Shown here piece after piece: positions 6,341-15,138 of a stretch of DNA of 15,171 nucleotides (positions within the stretch are counted from its first letter, which is position 1; each line of letters begins with the position of its first letter). The DNA lies in contig JAFGPU010000311.1 of assembly GCA_016936035.1 (NCBI GenBank), positions 1 through 15,171 of the forward strand, given 5' to 3'. This DNA is from Acidimicrobiales bacterium. Its GTDB lineage: Bacteria; Actinomycetota; Acidimicrobiia; Acidimicrobiales; VFJN01. Made by a program: the position numbers and the translations under genes. Below the pieces are notes generated by a model. That model was not told the DNA's origin. It did not search any database and was given only the letters and a program-made list of their open reading frames with translations.

Positions 6341-6361
6341 AGGGGCCAGTGCTGGCCCTTT
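6341..6361 (+). terminator. Rho-independent terminator after the isomerase gene
   Basis: AGGGGCCAG at 6341-6349 and CTGGCCCTT at 6352-6360 form a strong GC stem closed by a GTGC tetraloop, ending in TTT (6359-6361). It lies about 70 bases after the isomerase stop and upstream of the PP2C start. The T-run is short, as is usual in GC-rich genomes. Confidence 0.6.
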
Positions 6362-6381
6362 CGGAGATGGGGCCAGGACGC

Positions 6382-6387
6382 TATGCC
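6382..6387 (+). promoter_or_regulatory. Possible -10 element for the PP2C-FHA operon
   Basis: TATGCC ends six bases before the PP2C ATG at 6394, and TTTCGG at 6359-6364 lies 17 bases upstream as a weak -35. The start codon lacks a close ribosome site, so a leaderless mRNA fits. The -35 would overlap the T-run of the preceding terminator. Confidence 0.35.
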
Positions 6388-6393
6388 TCCACC

Positions 6394-7170
6394 ATGACCT
6401 TGATCGACGCCGGGTGGGCGACGGCCACGGGCCCCCGCCCCGACAACCAGGATCGCGCCGCCGTGTCGTCGCGGTGGGCTGTCGTGAGCGACGGTGCCGG
6501 AGGTCATCGCGGCGGGGCACTCGCCGCGCAGCTGACCGTGGATGCGGTCGTCGCCCGGCTGTCGTCGCCCGACGAGCCGCTGGACGCCGGCACCGTGTGC
6601 CGGGCCGCGTGCGACGCGCAGGCCGCCGTGCGGGCACGCCGCGCGACCGATCCCGACGTCGCCTCGATGGTCGCCACGCTCACCATGGTGGTCGCCCGCG
6701 CCGTCGACCCGATCGGCAGCACGTGGTCGCTCGTCGACGTGGGCGACTCTCCGGCCTGGCTGCTCGCGTCGGGCCGGCTGCGCCGCTTGTCGGAGGAGGA
6801 CAACGTGGCCGCCGAGCTGGTGCGCGCCGGCACGATCTCCCGCGCCGAGGCCCGACACCACCCCGGACGGCACGTCATCACCCGCGCCGTGGGATCGGAC
6901 GCCACGGTGGACGCGTCCCCCACCACGGTTGCGCTGCGTCCCGGCGACGCCCTGGTGCTGGCGTCCGATGGCATCGAGGTGGTCGACGAGGCCACGATGG
7001 TCGCCGTCATGTCCGGTGCCCCCACCGCCAGCGACGCCGCCCGCCGGCTGGTCGACGCGGCGCTGGCCCGCGGCGCCACCGACAACGTGACCGTCGCCGT
7101 GCTCCGCCATCGTGCCGATGCAGCGGCCGCGCTCGACGGCGACCGGGCGCCCGGAGGTGCCGGCGGTTGA
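6394..7170 (+). CDS. PP2C-family Ser/Thr protein phosphatase
   Basis: The 258-residue product matches the catalytic domain of metal-dependent PP2C phosphatases, which remove phosphate from Ser/Thr residues in the cytoplasm. The metal-binding motifs are present: DNQD at 17-20, SDGAGGH at 32-38 with Asp33 and Gly34, LVDVGDSPAWLL at 113-124 (GDSRAYLL in most relatives), SDG with Asp192, and TDN with Asp230. The RGGALAA segment after the histidine differs from the usual AGEVAS. There is no membrane segment, and the tail from about 240 is Ala/Gly-rich. The frame is open further upstream, but homology starts at this ATG with LIDAGWATATGPRPDNQD. Its stop overlaps the start of the FHA gene as TTGA. 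No kinase gene is in view. Confidence 0.92.
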   Translation: MTLIDAGWATATGPRPDNQDRAAVSSRWAVVSDGAGGHRGGALAAQLTVDAVVARLSSPDEPLDAGTVCRAACDAQAAVRARRATDPDVASMVATLTMVVARAVDPIGSTWSLVDVGDSPAWLLASGRLRRLSEEDNVAAELVRAGTISRAEARHHPGRHVITRAVGSDATVDASPTTVALRPGDALVLASDGIEVVDEATMVAVMSGAPTASDAARRLVDAALARGATDNVTVAVLRHRADAAAALDGDRAPGGAGG

Positions 7171-7949
7171 CGATCAGGGTCCGCATCCACGACGAGGCGT
7201 GGACGGCCAGGCTCGAGCTCGACCACACGGTCCGCATCGGCCGGGGTCGCAGCAACGACGTGCGCGTCGGCCACCAGCGCGTCCAGGGCCGGTGGACGGT
7301 GTCGAAGTCGCATCTCGAGATCGCCTGGGACGGCACCCGCTGGACGACGGTCAACGTCAGCGACAAGCCGGGACTGCTCGCCGTGTACGAGCCCGGTTAC
7401 GAAGAGGTGCCACTCGAGCCCGGCCGCCGGTGGGCGCCCGTGCGGCACCGGTGGAGCTACGCCATCGGGCGCCCCGGGCAGCGCTTCCACATCGTGTGCG
7501 CCACCGACGACCACCGAGGCCCCGCCGCCACGGTGCTCGCCGACGACCGCCTCCCCGGTGGCGGCGCCCTCGACTCCGTCGGCGACGTCGACGGATTCGA
7601 CCTCGACGGCGACGGGTTCGACCTCGACGACGAGCCCACCGCCGGGTTCGACACGGCCGTGGCCCTGTCGTTCACGCCGCTCGAACGGCGCGTCCTGCTG
7701 GCCTACTACTCGCGCTTCGCCGCCCTGCCGCGACCGCCGACCCTCGAGCCGCGCTCGCACGACGAGGCGGCACACCTGCTCGGCCGCTCGCGCGACTCGA
7801 CCCGCAAGGCGATCGAGCGCGTCAACGAGAAGATCGCCTCGGCGTACGACGCACCCGCCATCGCCACGGGGCGCAACGTGTCGGCCGAGATCGGGCGCTG
7901 GCTCGCCCGGTCCGGAACCCTCGATCCCGACCTCGTCCCCGCCGACTGA
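7167..7949 (+). CDS. FHA-domain protein with C-terminal helix-turn-helix-like segment
   Basis: The product starts at TTG 7167, giving 260 residues; GGAGG at 7153-7157 lies nine bases before it, and TTGA overlaps the phosphatase stop. Residues 1-110 look like a forkhead-associated domain, which binds phosphothreonine peptides: VRIGRGRSNDV (Gly25, Arg26) and VSKSHLEI with Ser46 and His49. The usual SKNGT turn is replaced by NVSDKPGLLAVYE. A Gly/Asp-rich linker (about 128-160) carries a DGFDLD duplication. Residues 168-228 (FTPLERRVLLAYYSRF, then EAAHLLGRSRDSTRKAIERV) look like a sigma-region-4 or winged helix-turn-helix unit. The protein could thus link phosphorylation state to DNA binding; this is inference. 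The phosphatase next door is its natural partner. Confidence 0.82.
   Translation: MTIRVRIHDEAWTARLELDHTVRIGRGRSNDVRVGHQRVQGRWTVSKSHLEIAWDGTRWTTVNVSDKPGLLAVYEPGYEEVPLEPGRRWAPVRHRWSYAIGRPGQRFHIVCATDDHRGPAATVLADDRLPGGGALDSVGDVDGFDLDGDGFDLDDEPTAGFDTAVALSFTPLERRVLLAYYSRFAALPRPPTLEPRSHDEAAHLLGRSRDSTRKAIERVNEKIASAYDAPAIATGRNVSAEIGRWLARSGTLDPDLVPAD
7590..7628 (+). repeat. In-frame 18-base duplication inside the FHA gene linker
   Basis: GACGGATTCGACCTCGAC at 7590-7607 recurs with one change at 7611-7628, a 21-base period. It encodes DGFDLD twice, as DGFDLDG and DGFDLDD, in the acidic linker between the FHA and helix-turn-helix parts. Recent in-frame duplication is the simplest explanation. Confidence 0.75.
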
Positions 7950-7985
7950 CCGCACTGACGCGATCGTCTCTCGCGGACGCGGCGC

Positions 7986-10100
<2,115 letters not shown>

Positions 10101-10197
10101 CGCAGGGTCTCCGGTCGTCGGAGCGGATGGTGAGGGCGTGCAGCCCGGAGCGACAAGGCTAGTGCCCGGCGCGCTCCACCCCCGCTGCCGCGACCAG

Positions 10198-10219
10198 CGG
10201 TGTCACGTGCGTCACACCG
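10198..10219 (-). terminator. Hairpin after the beta-propeller lipoprotein gene
   Basis: CGGTGT at 10198-10203 and ACACCG at 10214-10219 form a six-base stem; the ten-base loop contains a CACGTG palindrome. It starts seven bases after the lipoprotein stop on the minus strand and lies upstream of glgX. There is no T-run, so it could instead be a regulator site for glgX. Confidence 0.4.
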
Positions 10220-10225
10220 GGAGGA

Positions 10226-11527
10226 TCAGAGCCCGAAGGCGACCAGGCCGGCCTCGGTGCCCAGGTAGACGGCGCCGTTGCTGACCGCTGGGGCGCCGGT
10301 CACCGGCGCGCCGGCCGACGCCGACCACAGCGGCGCACACGTCGCGGCGCCGCAGCCGTCGGCGCTGACGGCGTCGACGCCGCCGTCGGCACCGCCCGTG
10401 ATCACGACGGCGCCGGAGCCGGAGCCGACGATCGCGGGCTGGACCGTGACGGCGCTGCCGGTCGCCGAGGTCCACGTCGGCGCGCACACGGCAGCCCCGC
10501 AGCCGTCGGCGGGCAGGACGGCGAGCTCGCCGTCGCTGGTGGGCACGAACACGCTGCCCTGTCCGACGGCCGGCGCGTCTGTGATCGCCGACGCCAGCGG
10601 GGCCGTCCACAGCACGTCCCCGGTGGCGGCGTCGAGAACGTGGAGGGTCGAGTCCACGCCGACGTAGAGCGTCGTGTGGTCCCCGCTGAGCACCACCGGG
10701 GTCGCGGTCGAGCCGGTGAGGTCGGTGACCCAGGTGGGGCACGCGAACCGGGGGAACACGGACGGGCCGCAGTTGGCGGCGCCGCCCTCGCGGGGGAACG
10801 CGCGCACGCCCAGGGACTCCATCGCCTGCATGGAGGACGGGAGCCCGGGACCTGACTGGAACACCGCGGCGGCCCCCAGCGTGACGTGGGACGGAGCCCC
10901 GAACGGGTCGCCGGTCGACAGGGCCAGCAGGGGATCGCCGAACTGATCGGGGTCGGCGTCATTGGTCGCCGAGTCGACGATCCGCAGGAACTCGACGTAC
11001 GCGCCATCGGCGTACTGCGTGCTCGAGCCCGCGACGAGGCCGCCCCGCGCGCCGTCCGCCTTGATGCCGACGCCGAGCGCGTCCCCGGTCGCGACGTCGA
11101 GCCAGAGCCCCGCGTTGGCGGGGAAGTTCCACACCGGCGGGTCGCCCTCGTGCACCGCCAGGAGCCGGTCGCCGTCGACGAGCACCGACGTGAAGTCGGC
11201 GATGTCGCCCCATCCGTTCGGCACGGTCGCCGACCAGAGGGGTGTGCCGTCCGTGCGGAAGCCGTACACCTGGTCGGTGCCGTCGACGTGCACCCCGGCG
11301 ATCGACGTGACGGGGTCGCCTGCGGGCCCGTCGGTGGGCGCCGTCCACAGCTGGTGGAGCGATGCCACGGTGGCGGCCGTGATCGCGGTCTCCGCCGGGT
11401 TGTGCGCCCGCCGGTCGGGTCCCGCGCCCGTCTGCGGCCACCAGCAGCCGGCCAGCGTCGCGGCCAACACGGCCGCGACGCCGATGCGCGCCCCGAGGCG
11501 CGCGGTGCTGGGTCGTCGGTTCCCCAT
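10226..11527 (-). CDS. PQQ-repeat-like beta-propeller lipoprotein
   Basis: The 433-residue product has a bacterial lipoprotein signal: a basic start (MGNRRPSTARLGAR), a hydrophobic stretch, and the lipobox LAGC with Cys28. The mature part would be anchored on the outer face of the membrane. It consists of beta-propeller-like repeats with the pyrrolo-quinoline-quinone-type pattern, for example TLHVLDAATGDVLWTAPLASAITDAPAV and later APVTGAPAVSNGAVYLGTEAGLVAF. No catalytic quinone-binding dehydrogenase residues were recognised, so it is more likely a scaffold or binding protein. Two blades carry an insert DGCGAA(V/T)CAP with a Cys-x4-Cys pair likely to form disulfides. The ATG at 11527 has GGGGGA about four bases upstream. 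The frame is open far upstream through the oxidoreductase gene, but the signal peptide fixes this start. Confidence 0.85.
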   Translation of the reverse strand: MGNRRPSTARLGARIGVAAVLAATLAGCWWPQTGAGPDRRAHNPAETAITAATVASLHQLWTAPTDGPAGDPVTSIAGVHVDGTDQVYGFRTDGTPLWSATVPNGWGDIADFTSVLVDGDRLLAVHEGDPPVWNFPANAGLWLDVATGDALGVGIKADGARGGLVAGSSTQYADGAYVEFLRIVDSATNDADPDQFGDPLLALSTGDPFGAPSHVTLGAAAVFQSGPGLPSSMQAMESLGVRAFPREGGAANCGPSVFPRFACPTWVTDLTGSTATPVVLSGDHTTLYVGVDSTLHVLDAATGDVLWTAPLASAITDAPAVGQGSVFVPTSDGELAVLPADGCGAAVCAPTWTSATGSAVTVQPAIVGSGSGAVVITGGADGGVDAVSADGCGAATCAPLWSASAGAPVTGAPAVSNGAVYLGTEAGLVAFGL

Positions 11528-11604
11528 CGTTCCCCCTGGATGCCAGCCCCGCGCCGCGACCCTACCCCGGCAGACGGTCGATCGCAGTCGCACCGCGAGC
11601 GAGA

Positions 11605-12702
11605 TCAGGCCCCGGGGTTGGCGGCCAGCCCGTCGAACCGGCCCGACGGGCGCCGGGCGCGGTACGCCTCGACCACGGGCGCCAGCTCGTCGGGGCTGGC
11701 GCCGTGCATGATCACGCCGTCGACGCCGAGGTCGAACTGCGCGAGCACCGCGTCGGCGCAGGCGTCGGCCGACCCGCGGGCCGCTGGGGCCAGCCACTCG
11801 TCGGGGAGCAGCGTCGCGATGTGCTCGAGCTGGTCGGTGGTGGCGACGTGGTCGATCGCTCCGGGGATCGACTGCACGACCTCGTCGGCGCGGAACCGCT
11901 CCAGCACGGCCGGGTCCCAGTGGTTGGTGCGCACCATGAGGTCGCCGTAGCCCTGCAGGTACGTCCCGAGCCGCCCGACGGTCTTCTTGAGCTGCGCGTC
12001 GTGGGGCAGGTGGTCGCCGACCGTGGCGAAGCACGACCACACTCGCACCGCCGACGGGTCGCGGCCCGCCTCCACGGCCGCCCGGCGGACGGTGTCGACG
12101 GCGCGCGTCGTCGTCTCGTCGGTGAAGAACGTGTGCAGCACCACCATGTCGAGCAGCCGGCCGGCCAGCGCCAGCGAGTTGGGGCCGAAGGCCGTGAGCC
12201 CGATCGGGATGTCCTCGTCGAACGTCGCGTCGAGGTTGAGGATCGGGTACCTGCCGGCCGGCCCGTCGTGGCCGAACACCGCCTCGCCCTTCCACAGTCG
12301 CCGCATCAGGCCCACGAAGTCCTCGATCTGGGCGCTCGTGATGCGGGGGATGCCGAACGCGTCGAACAGCGGCTCGATGCCCCGGCCGAGCCCGAGTGTG
12401 AAGCGCCCGCCCGTCAGGCGGTGCATGGTGGTGGCGTAGCTGGCGGTGATGGCCGGGTGACGGGTGTTGTGGTTGGTCGCGGCGGTGGCGATGCCGAGGC
12501 GCTCGGAGGTGGCGCCGACCGCACCCGAGAGCGTGCACGCCTCCTTGATGTTCCAGCGCTCGGAGATGAACGCCGACCCGAGTCCCATCGCCTCGCCGGC
12601 GTGCACCTCCGCGATGAGGTCCCGGGGCGAGCGGGGCTGCCCGGCGAGCGTGTAGAACCCCAGCTCGTTCATGCTCGACGGTTCGCCAGGTTGAACGCTC
12701 AT
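11605..12702 (-). CDS. Luciferase-like F420-dependent oxidoreductase
   Basis: The 365-residue product is a luciferase-like monooxygenase (LLM) fold protein of the actinobacterial F420-dependent class. Seen are LGFYTLAGQPRSPRDLIAEVHAGEAMGLGSAFISERW, a segment AATNHNTRHPAITASYATTMHRLTGGRFTLGLGRG that forms the core barrel strands and phosphate loop, and a C-terminal LGVDGVIMHGASPDELAPVVEAY. It most resembles the TIGR03857 group from memory. Such proteins transfer hydride between F420H2 and unknown substrates; the substrate is not predictable. The ATG at 12702 is preceded by TAGCGT seven bases upstream and no ribosome site, so it is probably leaderless. An internal ATG at 12672 (MNELGF) would lose only ten residues. 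The beta-propeller gene follows on the same strand after 77 bases. Confidence 0.9.
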   Translation of the reverse strand: MSVQPGEPSSMNELGFYTLAGQPRSPRDLIAEVHAGEAMGLGSAFISERWNIKEACTLSGAVGATSERLGIATAATNHNTRHPAITASYATTMHRLTGGRFTLGLGRGIEPLFDAFGIPRITSAQIEDFVGLMRRLWKGEAVFGHDGPAGRYPILNLDATFDEDIPIGLTAFGPNSLALAGRLLDMVVLHTFFTDETTTRAVDTVRRAAVEAGRDPSAVRVWSCFATVGDHLPHDAQLKKTVGRLGTYLQGYGDLMVRTNHWDPAVLERFRADEVVQSIPGAIDHVATTDQLEHIATLLPDEWLAPAARGSADACADAVLAQFDLGVDGVIMHGASPDELAPVVEAYRARRPSGRFDGLAANPGA

Positions 12703-12709
12703 TCAAGCG

Positions 12710-12715
12710 ACGCTA
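12710..12715 (-). promoter_or_regulatory. Possible -10 element for the oxidoreductase gene
   Basis: TAGCGT on the minus strand ends seven bases before ATG 12702. It is the same hexamer found before the thioesterase gene. With no ribosome site in between, transcription from the A of the start codon is the simplest reading. No clear -35 is visible. Confidence 0.4.
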
Positions 12716-12733
12716 GTGGAAGCCCGGCGCCGC

Positions 12734-12762
12734 CCGGCCACCGTCTCGACGACGATGGCCGG
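12734..12762 (-). terminator. Hairpin terminator after zur
   Basis: CCGGCCA (12734-12740) pairs with TGGCCGG (12756-12762), and inside it CGTC (12742-12745) pairs with GACG (12751-12754) around a five-base loop. The stem has 11 pairs with one mismatch. It begins six bases after the zur stop on the minus strand and lies just upstream of the oxidoreductase promoter. No T-run follows. Confidence 0.55.
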
Positions 12763-12768
12763 CTCGCG

Positions 12769-13224
12769 TCAGGCGCAGGTGGCGCACGTGCCGACCAGAT
12801 CGAGGCGGTGGTGGTCGGCGGCGAAGCCGTGGTCGCCCGCCACCCGGCCGAGGGCCCGGTCGAGCTCGCCCTCCAGCGCGCTCGGCACCGTGAAGTCGCG
12901 CACGTCCCCGCAGGACGAGCAGATGAGGTGGTGGTGGTGCTCGGTGAGGTCCTCGGCCAGCTCGTAGCGCGAGAACTCGTCGGAGCTGACGATGCGGTGC
13001 ACCACGCCGGCCCCCTCGAGCACCGCCAGGTTGCGGTAGGTGGACGACTGGGCCAGGGACCGGTCGCGCTCGAGCAGCTGGGGGATGGACAGCGGTGCGT
13101 TGGCGCGGGCCAGCAGGTCGATGATGGCGCGCCGGCCGCGCGTGTAGCGCTGGTCGCGGGCACGCAGGCGCGTGGAGGCGACGTCGTGCAGATCGGTCGT
13201 CCTGTTGGCCACGGGCGCCACCAT
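12769..13224 (-). CDS. zur: Fur-family zinc-responsive repressor, probably Zur
   Basis: The 151-residue product has the Fur layout. The winged helix at about 25-90 includes YTRGRRAIIDLL, PLSIPQLLERD and the recognition helix region SSTYRNLAVLEGAGVV. The metal-binding dimer domain has HHHHLICSSCGDVRDF (His96-99, Cys102, Cys105) and the C-terminal Cys147-x2-Cys150, the paired CxxC motifs of the structural zinc site. Fur homologues can sense iron, zinc, manganese or peroxide; Zur is chosen because a zinc-type ABC uptake system lies next door. When zinc is bound the dimer would repress the uptake genes. The gene lies 45 bases after znuC on the same strand, with two TGAGAA half-sites in between. 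The ATG at 13224 has no ribosome site. Confidence 0.88.
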   Translation of the reverse strand: MVAPVANRTTDLHDVASTRLRARDQRYTRGRRAIIDLLARANAPLSIPQLLERDRSLAQSSTYRNLAVLEGAGVVHRIVSSDEFSRYELAEDLTEHHHHLICSSCGDVRDFTVPSALEGELDRALGRVAGDHGFAADHHRLDLVGTCATCA

Positions 13225-13232
13225 ATCGGGAA

Positions 13233-13248
13233 TGAGAAGTACTGAGAA
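13233..13248. promoter_or_regulatory. Paired TGAGAA half-sites upstream of zur
   Basis: TGAGAA occurs at 13233-13238 and 13243-13248, ten bases apart, between the znuC stop and the zur start. The same TGAGAA begins the site at 14095. The position, a few bases before the zur ATG, fits autoregulation of zur from a promoter of its own. The half-sites are in direct rather than inverted order, so this is weaker than the intergenic pair. Confidence 0.4.
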
Positions 13249-13269
13249 CGGGAGGGCCGACGCCCGTGT

Positions 13270-14067
13270 CTACGCGCCGGCCCGGTGGCGATCGTGCTCG
13301 CCCCGGCCGGCGCGGTGCTCGTGGTGCGGGTCGTCCATGACGATCAGCCCTTCGGGCACCCGCAGCACCCGCCCGCCGTAGGCCTCGCCCAGCGGGCCGT
13401 CGGTCAGCACCTCGTCGGGCGGCCCGAAGGCGATCACGCGGTTGGCCAGCAGCATGACCAGGTCGGCACGGCGGGCGTCGTCGAGGTCGTGGGTCGACAC
13501 GACGACGGTGCGCCCGGCCTCGCGCTCGGCGGTGATGGCGTCGAGGATGAGCTCGCGCGACAGCACGTCCAGCCCGGTGACCGGTTCGTCGAGCAGCAGC
13601 AGCTCGGCCTCCTGGGCCAGGCCCTGGGCCACGAGTGCCCGCTGGCGCTGGCCGCCCGAGAGCTCGTGGATCTGCCGCCCGGCCAGGTCGGCGACGCCCA
13701 TGCGCTCGAGGGCACGGTGCACCGCGGCGCGGTCGTCCGCCCGCAGGCGACCGAACGGGCCCCGCGTGGCGTAGCGCGCCATGGTGACGGCCTCGTGCAC
13801 CGTCACCGGCAGGGTGCGGTCGACGTCGGTGGTCTGCAGCACCAGGCCGACCGCCCCCCGCCTGCGGCGGGCCGGCACGTCGAGCCGTCCCGAGCGCGGC
13901 TCGAGCAGACCGGCGAGCGCGCGCAGCAACGTCGACTTGCCGGAGCCGTTGGGCCCGATGAGCGCCACCGTGGCCCCGGCGGACAGCTCGAAGCTGGCGC
14001 CGGACAGAGCGGTGCGGGTGCCGTACGCGAGCACGAGGTCGGTGGCAGCTGCGGCGGGAAGGGGCAT
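13270..14067 (-). CDS. znuC: Zinc-type ABC transporter ATP-binding protein
   Basis: The 265-residue product is a complete ABC ATPase that would power metal import. It has Walker A GPNGSGKST (38-46), Q-loop Gln78, the signature LSGGQRQRALVAQGL (136-150), Walker B ELLLLDEP with Glu161, and the switch STHD with His193. It is closest to the manganese/zinc/iron chelate (ZnuC/MntB) group. The end from about 245 is histidine-rich (DPHHEHRAGRGEHDRHR, five histidines), which may bind zinc on the cytoplasmic side. The ATG at 14067 has AGGGA eight bases upstream. It diverges from znuA across a 103-base region with two related sites, and zur follows downstream. The permease is not beside it but appears to follow znuA. 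Confidence 0.92.
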   Translation of the reverse strand: MPLPAAAATDLVLAYGTRTALSGASFELSAGATVALIGPNGSGKSTLLRALAGLLEPRSGRLDVPARRRRGAVGLVLQTTDVDRTLPVTVHEAVTMARYATRGPFGRLRADDRAAVHRALERMGVADLAGRQIHELSGGQRQRALVAQGLAQEAELLLLDEPVTGLDVLSRELILDAITAEREAGRTVVVSTHDLDDARRADLVMLLANRVIAFGPPDEVLTDGPLGEAYGGRVLRVPEGLIVMDDPHHEHRAGRGEHDRHRAGA

Positions 14068-14094
14068 GGGGATCGTCCCTGATCGGGTTGTGAC

Positions 14095-14109
14095 TGAGAA
14101 TCGCTCTCG
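14095..14109 (+). promoter_or_regulatory. Candidate Zur box near znuC
   Basis: TGAGAATCGCTCTCG is an imperfect palindrome (GAGA and TCTC around a five-base centre). It lies 28 bases upstream of the znuC start. It differs from the A/T-rich TGAAAATCATTTTCA type of actinobacterial Zur box, as I remember it, only by A-to-G or T-to-C changes. Confidence 0.6.
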
Positions 14110-14129
14110 CTAGCTTGCCAGAGCCGAAC

Positions 14130-14144
14130 CAAGAGCGGTTCTCG
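14130..14144 (-). promoter_or_regulatory. Candidate Zur box near znuA
   Basis: Read on the minus strand this is CGAGAACCGCTCTTG, which matches the site at 14095-14109 in 12 of 15 positions. It is in inverse orientation and 26 bases before the znuA start. One copy per divergent promoter is the arrangement expected for a shared repressor. Confidence 0.6.
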
Positions 14145-14170
14145 CTCCCGCTGATGCTACGAGGTCCCCC

Positions 14171-15127
14171 ATGCATCGCCACCTCCTGATCGCCACGGTC
14201 GTGCTCGCCGGCACGGTCGTCGCCGCGTGCGGTGACGGCGGCACGTCCGCCGGCGGCGGCGACGGTCCCCGCATCGCGGTGACCAACACGATCCTGGGTG
14301 ACGTCGTCCGGAACCTCACCGGCGACCTCGCCACCGTCGAGGTCGTCGTGCCGTCGGGGGCCGACCCGCACGAGTTCCAGCCCTCCGCCCGCCAGGTCGC
14401 CGCGCTCCGCGAGGCCGAGGTCGTGGTGGCCAACGGCGCCGGCTTCGAAGCGGGCCTCGACGGCGCCATCAGTGGGGCCGAGGACGACGGCGCCGTGGTG
14501 TTCGAGGCGATCGAGCACGTCGCCCCGCTCGCGACGGCGGCGGGCGACGACGAGCACCACGACGACGAGGACGACGGGCACGGCCACGGCCCGGTCGATC
14601 CCCACTTCTTCACCGACCCGGCCCGCATGGCGACGGCCACCGAGGCGCTGGCCACCGTGCTGGCCGACGAGGTGCCCGCGCTCGCCACCACCGAGTTCCG
14701 CGATCGCGCCGCCGCGTACGTGGACGACCTGCGGGCGCTCGACGCCGAGGTCGAGGCGACGCTCGCGGACGTGCCGGCCGAGCGGCGCAAGCTGGTCACC
14801 GACCACGACGTGCTCGGCTACTTCGGCGAGCGCTACGGCTTCGAGATCGTGGGCGCTGTCATCGAGTCGTCGACCACCCAGGCCGCGCCGAGCGCGAGCG
14901 ACCTCGACGACCTGGCCGCCACCCTGCGGGCCGAGGACGTGCCGGCGGTGTTCGTCGACGCCTCGGCCGCGGGGTCGCTGGCCGACACGTTGGCCGACGA
15001 GGTCGGCGATGTCGCGGTCGTCGAGTTGTTCATCGAGTCGCTCGGCGACGACGGCTCGGGTGCCGACACCTACGCCGGCATGGCCCGCACGAACGCCTCC
15101 CGCATCGCCGGCGCGCTGGCGCCGTAG
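14171..15127 (+). CDS. znuA: Zinc ABC transporter substrate-binding lipoprotein
   Basis: The 318-residue product is a cluster A-I (TroA/ZnuA-type) metal-binding protein. A signal peptide ends in the lipobox VAAC with Cys20, so it is anchored outside the membrane. The mature domain has IAVTNTILGDVVRNLTG, GADPHEFQPS with His67, DPHFFTDP with His145, TDHDVLGYF with His212, and ADTYAGM with Asp299. Histidine at the third ligand position favours zinc over manganese, where glutamate is usual. Between lobes a His/Asp-rich loop (DDEHHDDEDDGHGHG, 126-140) is the zinc-chaperone loop of ZnuA. The ATG at 14171 has GAGG six bases upstream. It is followed after 11 bases by a probable permease start. Confidence 0.95.
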   Translation: MHRHLLIATVVLAGTVVAACGDGGTSAGGGDGPRIAVTNTILGDVVRNLTGDLATVEVVVPSGADPHEFQPSARQVAALREAEVVVANGAGFEAGLDGAISGAEDDGAVVFEAIEHVAPLATAAGDDEHHDDEDDGHGHGPVDPHFFTDPARMATATEALATVLADEVPALATTEFRDRAAAYVDDLRALDAEVEATLADVPAERRKLVTDHDVLGYFGERYGFEIVGAVIESSTTQAAPSASDLDDLAATLRAEDVPAVFVDASAAGSLADTLADEVGDVAVVELFIESLGDDGSGADTYAGMARTNASRIAGALAP

Positions 15128-15138
15128 CCTGCCCCCCG

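Noticed and set aside
7950..7985. Terminator between the converging FHA and glgX genes
   Set aside because: Several CG-rich partial repeats occur, but none forms a clean stem-loop.
11528..12706. Upstream extension of the beta-propeller lipoprotein frame through the oxidoreductase gene
   Set aside because: The signal peptide and lipobox start at 11527, and the upstream part is an out-of-frame reading of the oxidoreductase gene.
11704..13245. 513-codon plus-strand frame across the oxidoreductase and zur
   Set aside because: It is antisense to two well-supported genes and crosses their boundary; the composition is shadow-like.
12713..14806. 697-codon minus-strand frame across zur, znuC and part of znuA
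   Set aside because: It crosses three well-supported genes in other frames or on the other strand and contains no recognisable domain.
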